DNA from: Chloroflexota bacterium
GTDB taxonomy: Bacteria; Chloroflexota; Dehalococcoidia; Lucifugimonadales; UBA1127
Length of the DNA: 13,981 bases
Direction of reading: 5' to 3'
Assembly (NCBI GenBank): GCA_028873745.1
Contig: JAPPNT010000013.1
Span: forward strand, 604-14,584
Shown one piece after another: positions 7,962 to 13,981 of the stretch (the first letter of the stretch is position 1; the number at the start of each line of letters is the position of its first letter). A program made the translations under genes and the position numbers. The notes under the pieces are model-generated. The model saw nothing but the letters and a program-made list of their open reading frames with translations. It was not told the origin of the DNA and ran no database searches.

Positions 7962-8180
7962 ATGAATGTCGTCTTGTGGGCGCTCGCCGGGGCGCTGGCG
8001 GGCGCGGTCTTTGTGGCGTTCGGCATCTTCGCGTTCTGGGTGATGGCGTACCTGGGCGGGTTCGGCATTGCCATCGGCGCAGGGATAGGGCTGGCGCTGG
8101 GGGCGTGGAAGGGGATGATCGAGCGGCGGAAGAAGCGCTCGGACCCGCCGCTGGCATCGAGGGAGCGGCCGTTCTACTAG
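7962..8180 (+). CDS. Small two-helix membrane protein of unknown function
   Basis: This is a 72-residue protein that I do not recognise. The ATG has a strong AAGGAG ribosome site (7950-7955, 6-nt spacing), which supports real translation. It is rich in Gly and Ala, with two hydrophobic segments (about 3-27 and 29-48) joined by a short turn. A basic stretch, ERRKKR, follows, suggesting a cytoplasmic C-terminus, and a short polar tail ends in Tyr. It lies 38 nt after dppC with no terminator between, so it is probably co-transcribed with dppBC. A role in that transporter is only a guess. Its stop overlaps the end of the convergent antitoxin relic. Confidence 0.65.
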   Translation: MNVVLWALAGALAGAVFVAFGIFAFWVMAYLGGFGIAIGAGIGLALGAWKGMIERRKKRSDPPLASRERPFY

Positions 8181-8465
8181 GGGCTATGCCGCCTCGAAGG
8201 GGTTGAGCGGTGCGGCGTCAGAGCGTTGGTGCGGGCCTCGGGTGCGAGGAGGAGGTCCTTCAGGCTGGGCCTTACCATGCCCTCGAGGCGGCGCCATTGC
8301 TCAATGGGGACTAGGACAGCGGCTTCGACGCCGCGCTTCGTGATGACTTGGGGGCCTTCGGTGACGGCGGTCTCAAGAAGCTCGCTGAACTTGGCTTTCG
8401 CATCCTGAACTGGCCATTTCTTAGTCGCGGGGATGCCTCCGTTGAAGACTTTTCTTGCTAGTCAT
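8177..8465 (-). pseudogene. Phd/YefM-type antitoxin relic with one-base frameshift
   Basis: Read on the minus strand, the stretch ending at 8177 encodes KKWPVQDAKAKFSELLETAV, then a block resembling GPQVITKRGVEAAVLV and IEQWRRLEG. These are classic Phd/YefM antitoxin motifs. This frame has no usable start: going upstream it reaches a TGA (8464-8462) with only CTA and other non-start codons between. The nearest ATG (8465-8463) is one frame off. Removing one A from the AAAA run (complement of 8450-8453) joins them as MTSKKVFNGGIPATKKWPVQ. This is therefore either a frameshifted gene or a sequencing error. No adjacent toxin gene is seen. A possible promoter is TTGACG (complement of 8490-8495) with a poor -10. 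Confidence 0.6.
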
Positions 8466-8551
8466 CAGATTAGTGTGTAAGGGCACTGCCGTCAACGGGC
8501 GTCAGGTTAGCAAGTGGTCTTGCTTCGCGGGTGGCGGCCTCAGGGCAAACG

Positions 8552-8581
8552 GAGAGGGGGAGCCGTGCGGCTCCCCCTCTC
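8552..8581 (-). terminator. Strong hairpin terminator after the solute-binding protein gene
   Basis: A perfect 13-bp stem (8552-8564 with 8569-8581, GAGAGGGGGAGCC against GGCTCCCCCTCTC) with a 4-nt loop starts 20 nt beyond the stop of the minus-strand lipoprotein gene. On the minus strand it is followed by CGTTTG, a weak U-tract. The stem is very stable and its position fits transcription stop or 3' end protection. It also shields the antitoxin relic from read-through. Confidence 0.75.
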
Positions 8582-8601
8582 GCTGTGGTCAGCGGCCGGT
8601 G

Positions 8602-10401
8602 CTAGCTGGCGGCTTTCACGTTGTCGAAGTGGCTGTAGAGGGCAATCATGCTGCCGGGGAAGACCCACTCTCCAACGACGTCCGGGTTGTACAGGACCAC
8701 TGTGGGGATCCAGAGCAGCGGGATGTTCTGGTTTTGGGCGACCATGATGTCGCCGACCTCGCGGAAGATCCTCGTGTGCTGCGCCTGGTCCATGGTTGCT
8801 CTGGCCGCGAGGTGAAGTTCGTTCAGCCTCGGAATGATGAAGACTCCCGGCGTCCTGCCCCACTGGCTCCCGTAGATGAAGACGTTGGTGAACAGGTCGG
8901 ACGAGGTCTGGCGCAGGTTCAGATGGTTGTCGAACTCGAGGTTCCTGGCGCGCGCTCCCTGGGTGGCGCTGTCCATGCTCTCAATGTTCACCTTGACGCC
9001 GATGTCCTGCAGCATGTCCACAGAGGCAAGCACCACGTCCTGCCCCTCAGGCAGACCTCGATAGGCGCTAAGCAGGATCACGCTCATCTCGTACGGGTTG
9101 TCCGGCCCGTATCCCGCCTCGGCGAGGAGGGCCGTGGCGCCGGCCGGGTCGTACGCAAAGTTCCGGTCGTAGAGGGCAGGCCACTCAGGGTTCCAGCCGT
9201 CGCTGCGCGGGTTGTAGCCCATGACGATCATGTTGTCCGCGCCGCCGTTGAAGAGTCCGCGGTTGAGCACGTCACGGTCTATCGCCTTGCTGAGGGCCTG
9301 GCGAATGCGGATGTCCATCATGGGCACGTCCGGGTACACGTAACCCAATTCAGGCATCGTCCTGTCCTCCAGGTAACAGCAGAGAAAACTCAGGACGATG
9401 CGCTTTGCCGGAATGGTGCCCTTCACCGAGGCCATTCCCTTGGAGAAGGCGGTCTCATGCAGGTCAGTCGCCAGCGGTGAGATGTGCACCTCATCAGTCA
9501 GGAGGGCTGCCAACCTGGTCGACTCCTCGGAAATGAAGCGCAGCTCCAACTCCTCAAAGTCGGGGGTGACACGCCAGTGCTGGTAGGGGACCCGCTTGAA
9601 CCGGATGTAGCTTCCCTCACTGCGTTCCACGTACTGGTACGGGCCGGTGCCAGCCAGAGGGGGCTCATCCAAGCTGGGGTAACGTCCCAACTCGTCGAAG
9701 TTTGCGCTGCTCATGAGCTCGAAGCCGCCGACAAACTGGGAGATGTTCCTGAACAGCGTCACATTGATGCGCTTGAGGTTAACCACTGCCTCGCGGTCGT
9801 TCAGGATTTCCACGTTGTCAATGTTGGCGCGGTACTGGGCGCTGCCGGGGTTGTCCTCGTGCATGGCGTCGCGGATGGAGTCCTCAAAGTCGTGAGCCGA
9901 CAGCTCTCCCCAGCCGTTGTGGAACTGCACGCCCTCCCGGAAGGTGTACTTGATGGACTGCTCAGCAATGGACCAGTCCTCCGCAAGCATGGGCACGTAT
10001 GCACCAGTCTCAGGATCGACGGACGCGGCCCACTCATACATTGGGCCGAGTTGCCAGCCCGATGTCCCGCCAACATTCAGGGCAGAGTTTGTTTCATCCG
10101 TCGGCGCCGTCATGGACATGACCAACCGCTCAACGGGCGCGGCTCCGGGTGGGGCCATGCTCACATTCCCCGTAGGCGCAGCGGCAGTCGGCGCGACGAG
10201 CGGGGCCAGCGTTGTAGGCCGCGTGGGCGCGTCGGGCGCGGTAGCGGGAGCGGCCTGTGCGGGCTGCTGCGGGGCCTGCGGCTGCTGCGTCGTGGTGGCC
10301 GTCGTGCCGCCGGAATCGCCGGAGCCGCCACATGCGGCAAGGAACAGGGCGGACGAGAGGACGAGTGCGAGGGCCAAGACCAGTCTGATGTGGGTGCCCA
10401 T
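8602..10401 (-). CDS. ABC transporter solute-binding lipoprotein, family 5 (peptide/nickel type)
   Basis: This is an extracytoplasmic binding protein that delivers a solute to a DppBC-type permease, 599 residues long. The signal peptide has a hydrophobic core at about 6-20 and a lipobox, LAAC, with the lipidated Cys at 24. A low-complexity Thr/Gln/Pro/Ala linker runs to about residue 90, acting as a tether. The SBP_bac_5 domain follows, with the motif YTFREGVQFHNGWG (152-165), TGPYQYVERSEGSYIRFKR in the middle, and RQALSKAIDRDVL later. The start ATG has GGAGGT 7 nt upstream. The gene lies 56 nt after the Rieske oxygenase stop on the same strand, so the two are probably one operon, suggesting an aromatic or organic-acid ligand (inference). 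A hairpin terminator follows. Peptide binding cannot be excluded. Confidence 0.9.
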   Translation of the reverse strand: MGTHIRLVLALALVLSSALFLAACGGSGDSGGTTATTTQQPQAPQQPAQAAPATAPDAPTRPTTLAPLVAPTAAAPTGNVSMAPPGAAPVERLVMSMTAPTDETNSALNVGGTSGWQLGPMYEWAASVDPETGAYVPMLAEDWSIAEQSIKYTFREGVQFHNGWGELSAHDFEDSIRDAMHEDNPGSAQYRANIDNVEILNDREAVVNLKRINVTLFRNISQFVGGFELMSSANFDELGRYPSLDEPPLAGTGPYQYVERSEGSYIRFKRVPYQHWRVTPDFEELELRFISEESTRLAALLTDEVHISPLATDLHETAFSKGMASVKGTIPAKRIVLSFLCCYLEDRTMPELGYVYPDVPMMDIRIRQALSKAIDRDVLNRGLFNGGADNMIVMGYNPRSDGWNPEWPALYDRNFAYDPAGATALLAEAGYGPDNPYEMSVILLSAYRGLPEGQDVVLASVDMLQDIGVKVNIESMDSATQGARARNLEFDNHLNLRQTSSDLFTNVFIYGSQWGRTPGVFIIPRLNELHLAARATMDQAQHTRIFREVGDIMVAQNQNIPLLWIPTVVLYNPDVVGEWVFPGSMIALYSHFDNVKAAS

Positions 10402-10457
10402 TTGCTTACCTCCCTTTGCTGACTCTTCCAGGACTCCCCCCTGAAGTCCTTGCTTGC

Positions 10458-11726
10458 CTACCTGCTCGACGGTGTGAGGAGCGCGGCTGCGCCGACATCG
10501 AACGGGACACCGGTGGGCAGCACGGCCGAGGCCGAGCGGACGCGATACCAGTCGCCGTGGGACGCCTCCGCGGGCTCAATGCCCTCCTGCAGGGCGAGGG
10601 CCATCCGCATGAGGCGGCGGCGAAAGGCGATGACGGCGGCGTCGGTGGTGCCGAGGTGTTCGGCGGTGCGGTCGACGACGCGGCCCATGCTCTCCTGTAC
10701 GGCGCGGTCCTGGGTGTTGATGCCTACGATGCCGGTGTAGTTGACGGACCGCTGCATCTCGCGGTCAAGCTCGTAGTCGTTGTCGATGTTTCGGAGGGGG
10801 CGGTATTTCGCGTCGAGGGCCTCCTCGAGGCCGCCGCCCCGACGGCTCTCCTCGTACGGGCGGTGCGGGCTGGCGCTGAGGTTCCACGTCCAGGTGTTGT
10901 CGTCGTCGATGGGCACCCAGGCGTGGCCGCCGTAACCCATGTTGCGGGAGTCCGTGTCGCGCACGAGGACGGGCGGGATCATGGTGTAGAAGGGCGTCAG
11001 GAACTGAGTGACGCGCCAGTATTGGTGGCCTTCCTCCGCGTTGCGGCGGGCGCCTACCATGAAGCCGTAGTCCGTGGGCTTGATGGTGAAGGACGGCGAG
11101 CGGTCACCGGCGGCGTACTTCTGGTGGAGGGTCTTGGGGGCGTCGGGGTTCAGGTCGGCGAGGTTGCGGTGGAGGAAGGAGATGTGGCTGGAGTCTATGC
11201 CGCCCTCCACGGCCTGTGCCCAGTTGCACTCCTCCAGGCGCTTGATGGCGACGCGCTGCCCCTCGGGGAGTAGGGACCACTCGAAGGCAGGGGGCTCGGG
11301 CTGGAGGTCCGGCGGGCCCATGTAGAGCCAGACGATGCCGCCGCGTGCGACGGCGGGGTAGGCGGTGACGCGCACCTTGTCCCTGAAGTTGCTCTCGGCG
11401 GGCTCAGAGGGCATGTCAACGCAACTCCCGTCGGCGTCGAACTTCCAGCCGTGGTAGACGCAGCGGAGGCCTCCCTCTTCGTTGCGGCCGAAGAAGAGGC
11501 TCGCGCGGCGGTGGGGGCAGTAGTTGTCGAGGATGCCGACGCGGCCATCGGTGTCGCGGTAGGCGACGAGGTCTTCGCCGAGGAGCCGAAGGCGGACGGG
11601 CGGGCAGTCGGGCGTGGGGACCTCCTCCTCGAGGAGGCCGGGAATCCAGAACCTGCGCAGGAGCTCACCCATCGGCGTGCCGGGGCCGACTTTGGTGAGG
11701 AGCTCGTTGTCGCTCTGGCTGAGCAT
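10458..11726 (-). CDS. Rieske non-heme iron aromatic-ring oxygenase, phthalate-dioxygenase-like (copy 1)
   Basis: This is the oxygenase component of a two-component ring-hydroxylating (or demethylating) system; it needs a separate reductase, which is not in the window. It is 422 residues, single-subunit type. The N-terminus GPGTPMGELLRRFWIP and the block LFFGRNEEGGLRCVYHGWKF are typical of the phthalate 4,5-dioxygenase group. The [2Fe-2S] ligands are Cys70, His72, Cys89 and His92. In the catalytic half, NWAQAVEGGIDSSHISFLH (168-186) supplies bridging Asp178 and iron ligands His181 and His186. Asp340 in QDRAVQES is a candidate third ligand. The start ATG has GAGGGAGG upstream. A 6-bp inverted repeat (10430-10435 with 10445-10450) follows the stop, without a U-tract. 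The actual substrate is unknown. Confidence 0.92.
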   Translation of the reverse strand: MLSQSDNELLTKVGPGTPMGELLRRFWIPGLLEEEVPTPDCPPVRLRLLGEDLVAYRDTDGRVGILDNYCPHRRASLFFGRNEEGGLRCVYHGWKFDADGSCVDMPSEPAESNFRDKVRVTAYPAVARGGIVWLYMGPPDLQPEPPAFEWSLLPEGQRVAIKRLEECNWAQAVEGGIDSSHISFLHRNLADLNPDAPKTLHQKYAAGDRSPSFTIKPTDYGFMVGARRNAEEGHQYWRVTQFLTPFYTMIPPVLVRDTDSRNMGYGGHAWVPIDDDNTWTWNLSASPHRPYEESRRGGGLEEALDAKYRPLRNIDNDYELDREMQRSVNYTGIVGINTQDRAVQESMGRVVDRTAEHLGTTDAAVIAFRRRLMRMALALQEGIEPAEASHGDWYRVRSASAVLPTGVPFDVGAAALLTPSSR

Positions 11727-11754
11727 CGCGCGCCTCCCTCGTGTGACCGTGAGT

Positions 11755-11820
11755 GCGCGTTACGCGCGGGCACCCGCGCTGTTTGGCCGCACCATACGGC
11801 GGCAATCGTGCTATGTCAAC
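11755..11820 (-). promoter_or_regulatory. Repeat-borne promoter of the Rieske-lipoprotein operon
   Basis: On the minus strand TTGACA (complement of 11814-11819) and TATGGT (complement of 11791-11796) are 17 nt apart, a near-ideal -35 with a 4/6 -10. About 12 nt further on lies a near-perfect 16-bp palindrome (11764-11779, one mismatched central pair) that would fall in the first ~20 transcribed bases. The whole 66-bp element has a close copy at 12392-12457. The spacing to the Rieske start (about 60 nt of leader) is sensible. Confidence 0.7.
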
Positions 11821-11842
11821 CGAAGGAGAGGCGTTCGAGTGG

Positions 11843-11870
11843 CCCTTCGAGAGCCTTAGGACAGGCTAAG
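11843..11870. repeat. Degenerate copy of the CCCTTCGA...AGG interspersed repeat
   Basis: CCCTTCGAGAGCCTTAGGAC here resembles CCCTTCGACAAGCTCAGGGC in the livG-livF gap: the first eight bases are identical and about half of the rest match. It also contains the small inverted repeats AGCCT (11852-11856)/AGGCT (11863-11867) and CTTAG/CTAAG. It lies between the hicA stop and the duplicated promoter and might end hicBA transcription, though no U-tract is seen. Confidence 0.45.
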
Positions 11871-11880
11871 CCGGCGGGGG

Positions 11881-12090
11881 CTAAGCGCGATCCAATTCCT
11901 CTTTGGTGATGCCAAGGTTGCGGATGATCCGTAGAAGTGTCCCCGGTTTCAGGTCACGATTGCCGTGCCGTGGTATAGGCGAAGTTGCGCCAGTCTTGTC
12001 ATTTGCCCATATCTCATGGCTTCCCCGAGCTTGACGGGCAAACACGCAACCCAATCTCCGCAATTTGCGTGTCAGCTCGGCGTAGGTCAA
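11881..12090 (-). CDS. hicA: HicA-type mRNA interferase toxin
   Basis: This is a small toxin of a type II toxin-antitoxin pair; HicA proteins cleave mRNA and are held inactive by HicB. It is 69 residues with the dsRBD-like HicA fold. The N-terminus TYAELTRKLRRLGC is the first helix. RGSHEIW carries the catalytic-type His25, and RDLKPGTLLRIIRNLGIT is the conserved C-terminal helix block. The start appears to be TTG at 12090, overlapping the hicB stop as TTGA; no ATG is available at a fitting position. The weak start and overlap would keep the toxin below the antitoxin. The order hicB then hicA is the reverse of E. coli hicAB. Confidence 0.87.
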   Translation of the reverse strand: MTYAELTRKLRRLGCVFARQARGSHEIWANDKTGATSPIPRHGNRDLKPGTLLRIIRNLGITKEELDRA

Positions 12091-12365
12091 ACAGAGACTT
12101 CCAGCACCCTCGACTGGGAAGACCGGCCGGTTTCAGCTTCCATTGGCGCAACACCCGGGGGCAGGGCGTAGCCGCGCTCCGCATAGGTCTGGATGGTGGC
12201 GGCCACGACGCTTTCCAGAATGGCCACAGCTTCCTCAGGAGTATCGCCCCACGCGACGCAGTTGGGGAAGGCAGGAGTCTCCGCCATGTACTTGTCGGGT
12301 TCCGTCGACATGGATGGAGGGTAGAGGTCGCAGAGCAGGCGGTAGCGCCTGGTTCTTGTCGCCAC
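12087..12365 (-). CDS. hicB: HicB-type antitoxin (short form)
   Basis: This is the antitoxin of the HicBA pair, 92 residues. The partial RNase-H-like HicB fold is seen in YMAETPAFPNCVAWGDTPEE, matching the family pattern of Pro-x-x-x-Pro-x-Cys then GDT-x-EEA, followed by the helix AVAILESVVAATIQTYAERG and the ALPPG turn. No C-terminal helix-turn-helix or ribbon-helix-helix is visible, so it may lack its own DNA-binding domain, unlike longer HicB proteins. The start is GTG at 12365 with AAGGAGG 7 nt upstream, a strong site. It overlaps hicA by 4 nt. It is expressed from the repeat-borne promoter at 12392-12457. Confidence 0.87.
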   Translation of the reverse strand: MATRTRRYRLLCDLYPPSMSTEPDKYMAETPAFPNCVAWGDTPEEAVAILESVVAATIQTYAERGYALPPGVAPMEAETGRSSQSRVLEVSV

Positions 12366-12391
12366 ACCCAGCCTCCTTGCACCCTGATGAT

Positions 12392-12457
12392 CCGCGTTGC
12401 GCGCGGGCGCCCGCGCTGTTTGGCCGCACGATACGGCGGCAGTGGGGTTGTGTCAAT
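12392..12457 (-). promoter_or_regulatory. Repeat-borne promoter of hicBA
   Basis: On the minus strand TTGACA (complement of 12451-12456) and TATCGT (complement of 12428-12433) are 17 nt apart. A perfect 16-bp palindrome GCGCGGGCGCCCGCGC (12401-12416) lies just after the expected start of transcription, as an operator or leader hairpin would. The element is the second copy of the sequence at 11755-11820 (offset 637), in the same orientation. The GTG of hicB is about 27 nt further on. Confidence 0.7.
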
Positions 12458-12501
12458 CTCCGTTCTCATAGACGCGGGCGCGGTCTTGAGGGTTCCTACG
12501 C

Positions 12502-12529
12502 TTGACATTGCTCCACCATCGGCTACATT
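12502..12529 (+). promoter_or_regulatory. Predicted promoter of Rieske copy 2
   Basis: TTGACA (12502-12507) and TACATT (12524-12529) are separated by 16 nt and lie 64 nt before the ATG. It faces away from the hicB promoter, whose -35 is only 45 nt away, so the region is a divergent promoter pair. Downstream, AGGCCGG (12547-12553) and CCGGCCT (12559-12565) form a 7-bp hairpin in the leader. This promoter does not carry the GC palindrome of the two minus-strand promoters. Confidence 0.6.
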
Positions 12530-12593
12530 GGCGGCAAATCGGGAGCAGGCCGGCCGGTCCGGCCTCGACGCCAGCGGGGGATAGGAGGGCGCG

Positions 12594-13838
12594 ATGCTGT
12601 CCGTTGAAGACAATGCCATGCTGACGCAGACGGGGCCGGGGTCGCCGATGGGCGAGGTCTTTCGCCGCTTCTGGCTGCCCGCGATGCTCTCGAGCGAGCT
12701 GCCGGAGCCGGACTGCGAGCCGGTGCGGCTGACGCTGCTGGGCGAGGAGCTCATCGTGTTTCGGGACTCGCAGGGGCGGGTGGGGTGCATCGACGCGTAC
12801 TGCCCGCACCGGGGCGCGCCGCTGTTCTTCGGGCGCAACGAGCTGGACGGGCTGCGGTGCATCTACCATGGGTGGAAGTTCGACGTGAACGGCGAGTGCG
12901 TCGACATGCCGAACTGCGCGGAGGGCGACAGCTACCGGGAGAAGATCCAGATCGCGAGCTACCCGGCCATCGAGGGCGGCGGGCTGGTCTGGTTCTACAT
13001 GGGCCCGGCGGAGAAGCGGCCGCCGGAGCCGGGGTTCGAGTGGTTCCACAACCCGTCCAACTGGACGCACGCAGCCAAGTACATCTACCACTCGAACTAC
13101 ATGCAGGCGCTGGAGGGCGACTTCGACCCCAGCCACGGCGCCTTCCTGCACAGCACGCTCGACAGCAACGTGAGCAACCCGGCCAACAAGTTCGCCGGGA
13201 TCACCAGCAGGCCGGTTGGCACGTCGCCGGAGTTCGTGCCGCCGCGGCCGGAAGCCGTCGACTACGAGTGCGGCATCGGCAACGTCGGTCGCGCCACCGG
13301 CCCGCTGGGCAGGACATCGACGCTGGGGCGCGGGCCGAGCTGGCTCATGCCGTGCTTCGACCCGGTCGGGCTGGCGTCGGCGGGGACGTACCCGATGAAC
13401 ATCAAGGTGCCGGCGGACGACGAGCACACGATCTACTTCCGCGTCCGGTGGAGCCCGACGGGGCCGCTGACGGAGCAGCAGGTGTGGGACCTGCGCATCG
13501 GTGGGTACATCAATCCTCCGCAGCAGCCGGGCACGTTCCTCTACAGGGACAATATCTTTAACGACTACAACATCGACCGGATCAAGCAGAAGCAGTTCAG
13601 CTTCAGCGGGCTCTCTCAGACGGCAGTGCAGGACACGGCGATGCAGGAGAACCAGTGGGGCCCCATCTCCAAGCGCTGGAAGGAGCACCTGGTCAGCACG
13701 GACGCGATCATCATTCGCGTGCGGCAACGGCTGCTGCAGACGGCGCGGTCGCTGCAGGAGGGGCAGGAGCCCTCGGAGCCGTGGAAGCCGGAGGGGTATA
13801 GGCAGTACCGGAGCGAAGGCTCCGGCCCGCGGGAATAG
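12594..13838 (+). CDS. Rieske non-heme iron aromatic-ring oxygenase, phthalate-dioxygenase-like (copy 2)
   Basis: This is a second oxygenase of the same family, 414 residues, from an ATG with AGGAGG at 12583-12588. The Rieske ligands Cys70, His72, Cys89 and His92 are at identical positions to copy 1. So are Asp178, His181 and His186 in the catalytic block ALEGDFDPSHGAFLHS; Asp347 in QDTAMQENQ matches the candidate third ligand. The N-terminal ~140 residues closely resemble copy 1 (LFFGRNELDGLRCIYHGWKF). The central and C-terminal substrate-pocket region is much more different: it has NWTHAAKYIYHSNYMQ before the iron site and a longer insert around 190-260. Different substrates are therefore likely. 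No reductase gene is present nearby. Confidence 0.92.
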   Translation: MLSVEDNAMLTQTGPGSPMGEVFRRFWLPAMLSSELPEPDCEPVRLTLLGEELIVFRDSQGRVGCIDAYCPHRGAPLFFGRNELDGLRCIYHGWKFDVNGECVDMPNCAEGDSYREKIQIASYPAIEGGGLVWFYMGPAEKRPPEPGFEWFHNPSNWTHAAKYIYHSNYMQALEGDFDPSHGAFLHSTLDSNVSNPANKFAGITSRPVGTSPEFVPPRPEAVDYECGIGNVGRATGPLGRTSTLGRGPSWLMPCFDPVGLASAGTYPMNIKVPADDEHTIYFRVRWSPTGPLTEQQVWDLRIGGYINPPQQPGTFLYRDNIFNDYNIDRIKQKQFSFSGLSQTAVQDTAMQENQWGPISKRWKEHLVSTDAIIIRVRQRLLQTARSLQEGQEPSEPWKPEGYRQYRSEGSGPRE

Positions 13839-13981
13839 AGACAAACCAAAGCGCAGGTGCGGACATGAAGAGGCGGGGGGGGGGGTTTTGCCACGCCGCC
13901 GGTGGTTACGACAGCTTAGACGGAAGCCCGGGCGGTGGGGGGGGAGGGGTCCGCCACCCGCTAAAGCCGTTTTTAAGTGGG
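13839..13981. other. 3' end region with long G runs; no confident gene
   Basis: An 11-base G run (13875-13885) and further G-rich stretches near 13937-13950 dominate this end. An ATG at 13865 opens a frame to the window edge that would begin MKRRGGGFCHAAGGY. However, it is Gly-rich only because of the G runs, has no clear ribosome site, and any error in run length would change the frame. I see no terminator for the Rieske gene. This may be poor-quality contig-end sequence. Confidence 0.4.

Noticed and set aside
6877..8157. A 426-residue antisense frame opposite dppC and the small membrane protein gene
   Set aside because: It is low-complexity Arg/Pro/His/Gln sequence typical of a shadow frame; DppC motifs are clear on the plus strand.
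8181..8465. A toxin gene paired with the Phd-type antitoxin
   Set aside because: Downstream on the same strand the sequence runs directly into the convergent small membrane protein gene, and no PIN or RelE/Doc-like frame is present.
10430..10450. Intrinsic terminator between Rieske copy 1 and the lipoprotein gene
   Set aside because: The stem is only 6 bp with a 9-nt loop and no U-tract, and the lipoprotein gene lacks an obvious promoter in the 56-bp gap, so read-through is more likely.
8455..11273. Plus-strand open frames of 280-340 residues opposite the lipoprotein and Rieske genes
   Set aside because: They lack ribosome sites and family motifs; the minus strand encodes a lipobox protein and a complete Rieske oxygenase.
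12453..13844. A 463-residue antisense frame opposite Rieske copy 2
   Set aside because: Its composition is Arg/Pro/Val-rich shadow sequence with no family motif, and the plus strand carries a full Rieske protein with its ribosome site and promoter.

Overview
The window is a high-GC bacterial chromosome fragment. It encodes solute importers and aromatic-ring oxygenases, with toxin-antitoxin genes and short dispersed repeats between them. There are no rRNA, tRNA, phage or transposase genes. The mix suggests a free-living heterotroph, possibly a Chloroflexota lineage of the SAR202/Dehalococcoidia type. It combines a branched-chain amino acid importer, a family-5 peptide-type importer, phthalate-dioxygenase-like Rieske proteins, and interspersed repeats of the CCCTTCGACAAGCTCAGG kind. 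That taxonomic placement is inference only.

Left part (1-4002, + strand): livH (5' end off the window), livM, livG and livF form one branched-chain amino acid ABC importer operon. The first three genes are packed tightly (4-nt gap, then an ATGA overlap). A 203-bp gap carrying a composite palindromic repeat separates livG from livF. LivH is about 120 residues longer than usual and seems to contain three copies of a membrane-hairpin unit where the family has one.

Middle (4124-8180, + strand): a GH15 glucoamylase/trehalase-like hydrolase is followed by a separate transcription unit of dppB-dppC-type permeases and a 72-residue membrane protein. No ATPase genes for this importer are in the window. 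A Phd/YefM-type antitoxin relic with a one-base frameshift lies convergently at 8177-8465.

Right part (8552-13838): on the - strand, hicB-hicA lies upstream of a Rieske oxygenase gene, which is followed 56 bp later by a family-5 solute-binding lipoprotein gene and a strong hairpin terminator. hicBA is bracketed by two direct copies of a ~66-bp sequence. Each copy contains a complete -35/-10 promoter plus a GC palindrome; one drives hicBA and the other drives the Rieske-lipoprotein pair. A second Rieske gene is transcribed divergently from hicB on the + strand, from its own promoter. The layout suggests import and ring oxidation of an aromatic acid, with a toxin-antitoxin module inside a duplicated promoter.

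The last ~120 bp hold long G runs and may be low-quality contig-end sequence.
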